Assembly: GCA_035279525.1 (NCBI GenBank)
Contig: DATEHQ010000073.1
Span: 1-20,582 of the forward strand
Source: DATEHQ01 sp035279525
GTDB lineage: Bacteria > Chloroflexota > Dormibacteria > Dormibacterales > Dormibacteraceae
Reading direction: 5' to 3'
Length of the DNA: 20,582 nt
Shown: positions 20,401 through 20,582 of the stretch, in pieces
Numbering within the stretch: the first letter of the stretch is position 1
Layout of the letters: each line of letters starts with the position of its first letter
Program-made: the position numbers and the translations under genes
Notes under the pieces: model-generated
Database searches by the model: none
Told to the model about the DNA's origin: nothing
What the model saw: only the letters and a program-made list of their open reading frames with translations

Positions 20401-20494
20401 GGGAGGGATGGGATGCAGAGGAGCAGGCCTTCCCCGCTGGTCTTCCCCGCCTGGCGGGGAGGGATGGGATGTAGAGGTGCAGGTCTTCCCCGCT
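20401..20494. repeat. Imperfect tandem repeat, 38-bp units spaced 56 bp
   Basis: The segment at 20401-20438 recurs at 20457-20494 with 35 of 38 bases identical (GGGAGGGATGGGATG core). The spacer includes a palindrome at 20444-20460 (TCCCCGCC, one base, GGCGGGGA). The direct repeat and the palindromes interlock, like dispersed intergenic elements. Confidence 0.75.
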
Positions 20495-20522
20495 CGGCGG
20501 GGAGGTGCCGGCCGAAGGCCGG
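20487..20522. repeat. Two adjacent hairpins, REP-like
   Basis: The stem TCCCCGC/GCGGGGA (20487-20503) is followed after GGTG by the stem CCGGCC/GGCCGG with a GAA loop (20508-20522). Similar GGGGAGG/GGCCGAAGGCC elements occur between genes in many GC-rich bacteria, from recollection only. It continues toward the window edge with G-rich sequence. Confidence 0.65.
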
Positions 20523-20532
20523 GGATGGGGCC

Positions 20533-20555
20533 TTGGTGGCGCCAACTCGGTTTTT
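20533..20555 (+). terminator. Weak intrinsic terminator-like hairpin with T5
   Basis: TTGG, 5 nt, CCAA (20533-20545) is followed by CTCGG and five T (20551-20555). The stem is short and the T run is 5 nt away, so it is only a candidate end for the aminotransferase transcript. Confidence 0.3.
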
Positions 20556-20582
20556 CTGTGAAGAGGGAGTGAGGGTTTGGCC

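Noticed and set aside
20401..20522. CRISPR array
   Set aside because: Only two repeat units, internally palindromic and interlocked, with an 18-bp non-spacer-like interval and no cas genes.

Overview
This is a GC-rich, densely packed stretch of bacterial chromosome. I see no rRNA, tRNA, CRISPR, phage or insertion-sequence genes. GTG and TTG start codons are common, several genes seem to be read from leaderless mRNAs, and there are two ECF sigma/anti-sigma pairs. Together these fit a soil-type Terrabacteria lineage such as Actinomycetota, Chloroflexota or Candidatus Dormibacterota. That placement is inference only, because the window holds no marker gene that settles it.

Layout. Positions 1-4845 are on the minus strand: a DinB-fold protein, an EVE-domain protein and a small polytopic membrane protein, then an ECF sigma factor, a zinc-finger anti-sigma factor and an ABC exporter (ATPase plus permease, the permease cut by the window edge). 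A 65-residue zinc-ribbon membrane protein (plus, 4876) converges on a Mg-chelatase/MoxR-like AAA+ ATPase (minus, 6484). From 6607 on the plus strand come a glycerophosphodiester phosphodiesterase, a second ECF sigma factor with its own single-span membrane partner, and a hypothetical membrane protein. This last gene converges on another membrane protein (minus, 10582). Next on the plus strand are greA, a Xaa-Pro-type M24 peptidase and a Fur-family regulator, coupled by overlapping codons, then AIM24-family, GYD-domain and HAD-family genes. The HAD gene converges on a DapF-family gene (minus, 15339). A 259-bp palindrome-rich intergenic region leads into a three-gene sulfur/redox operon: rhodanese, DUF4395 membrane protein and membrane-anchored thioredoxin-like protein. 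The window ends with an orphan lipoprotein solute-binding protein, a GNAT acetyltransferase (minus), a class III aminotransferase and a cluster of G-rich palindromic repeats.

Most notable: (1) the DapF-family protein keeps the diaminopimelate-binding framework but has serine at both catalytic cysteine positions, plus an unusual histidine cluster. (2) At least six genes have a TANNNT -10 motif placed 6-9 nt before a GTG start, the signature of leaderless transcription. (3) Three of the four convergent gene pairs overlap stop-to-stop on a single CTA(G/A) tetranucleotide. (4) The rhodanese/DUF4395/thioredoxin operon looks like a membrane thiol relay. No new defence or mobile system is evident.
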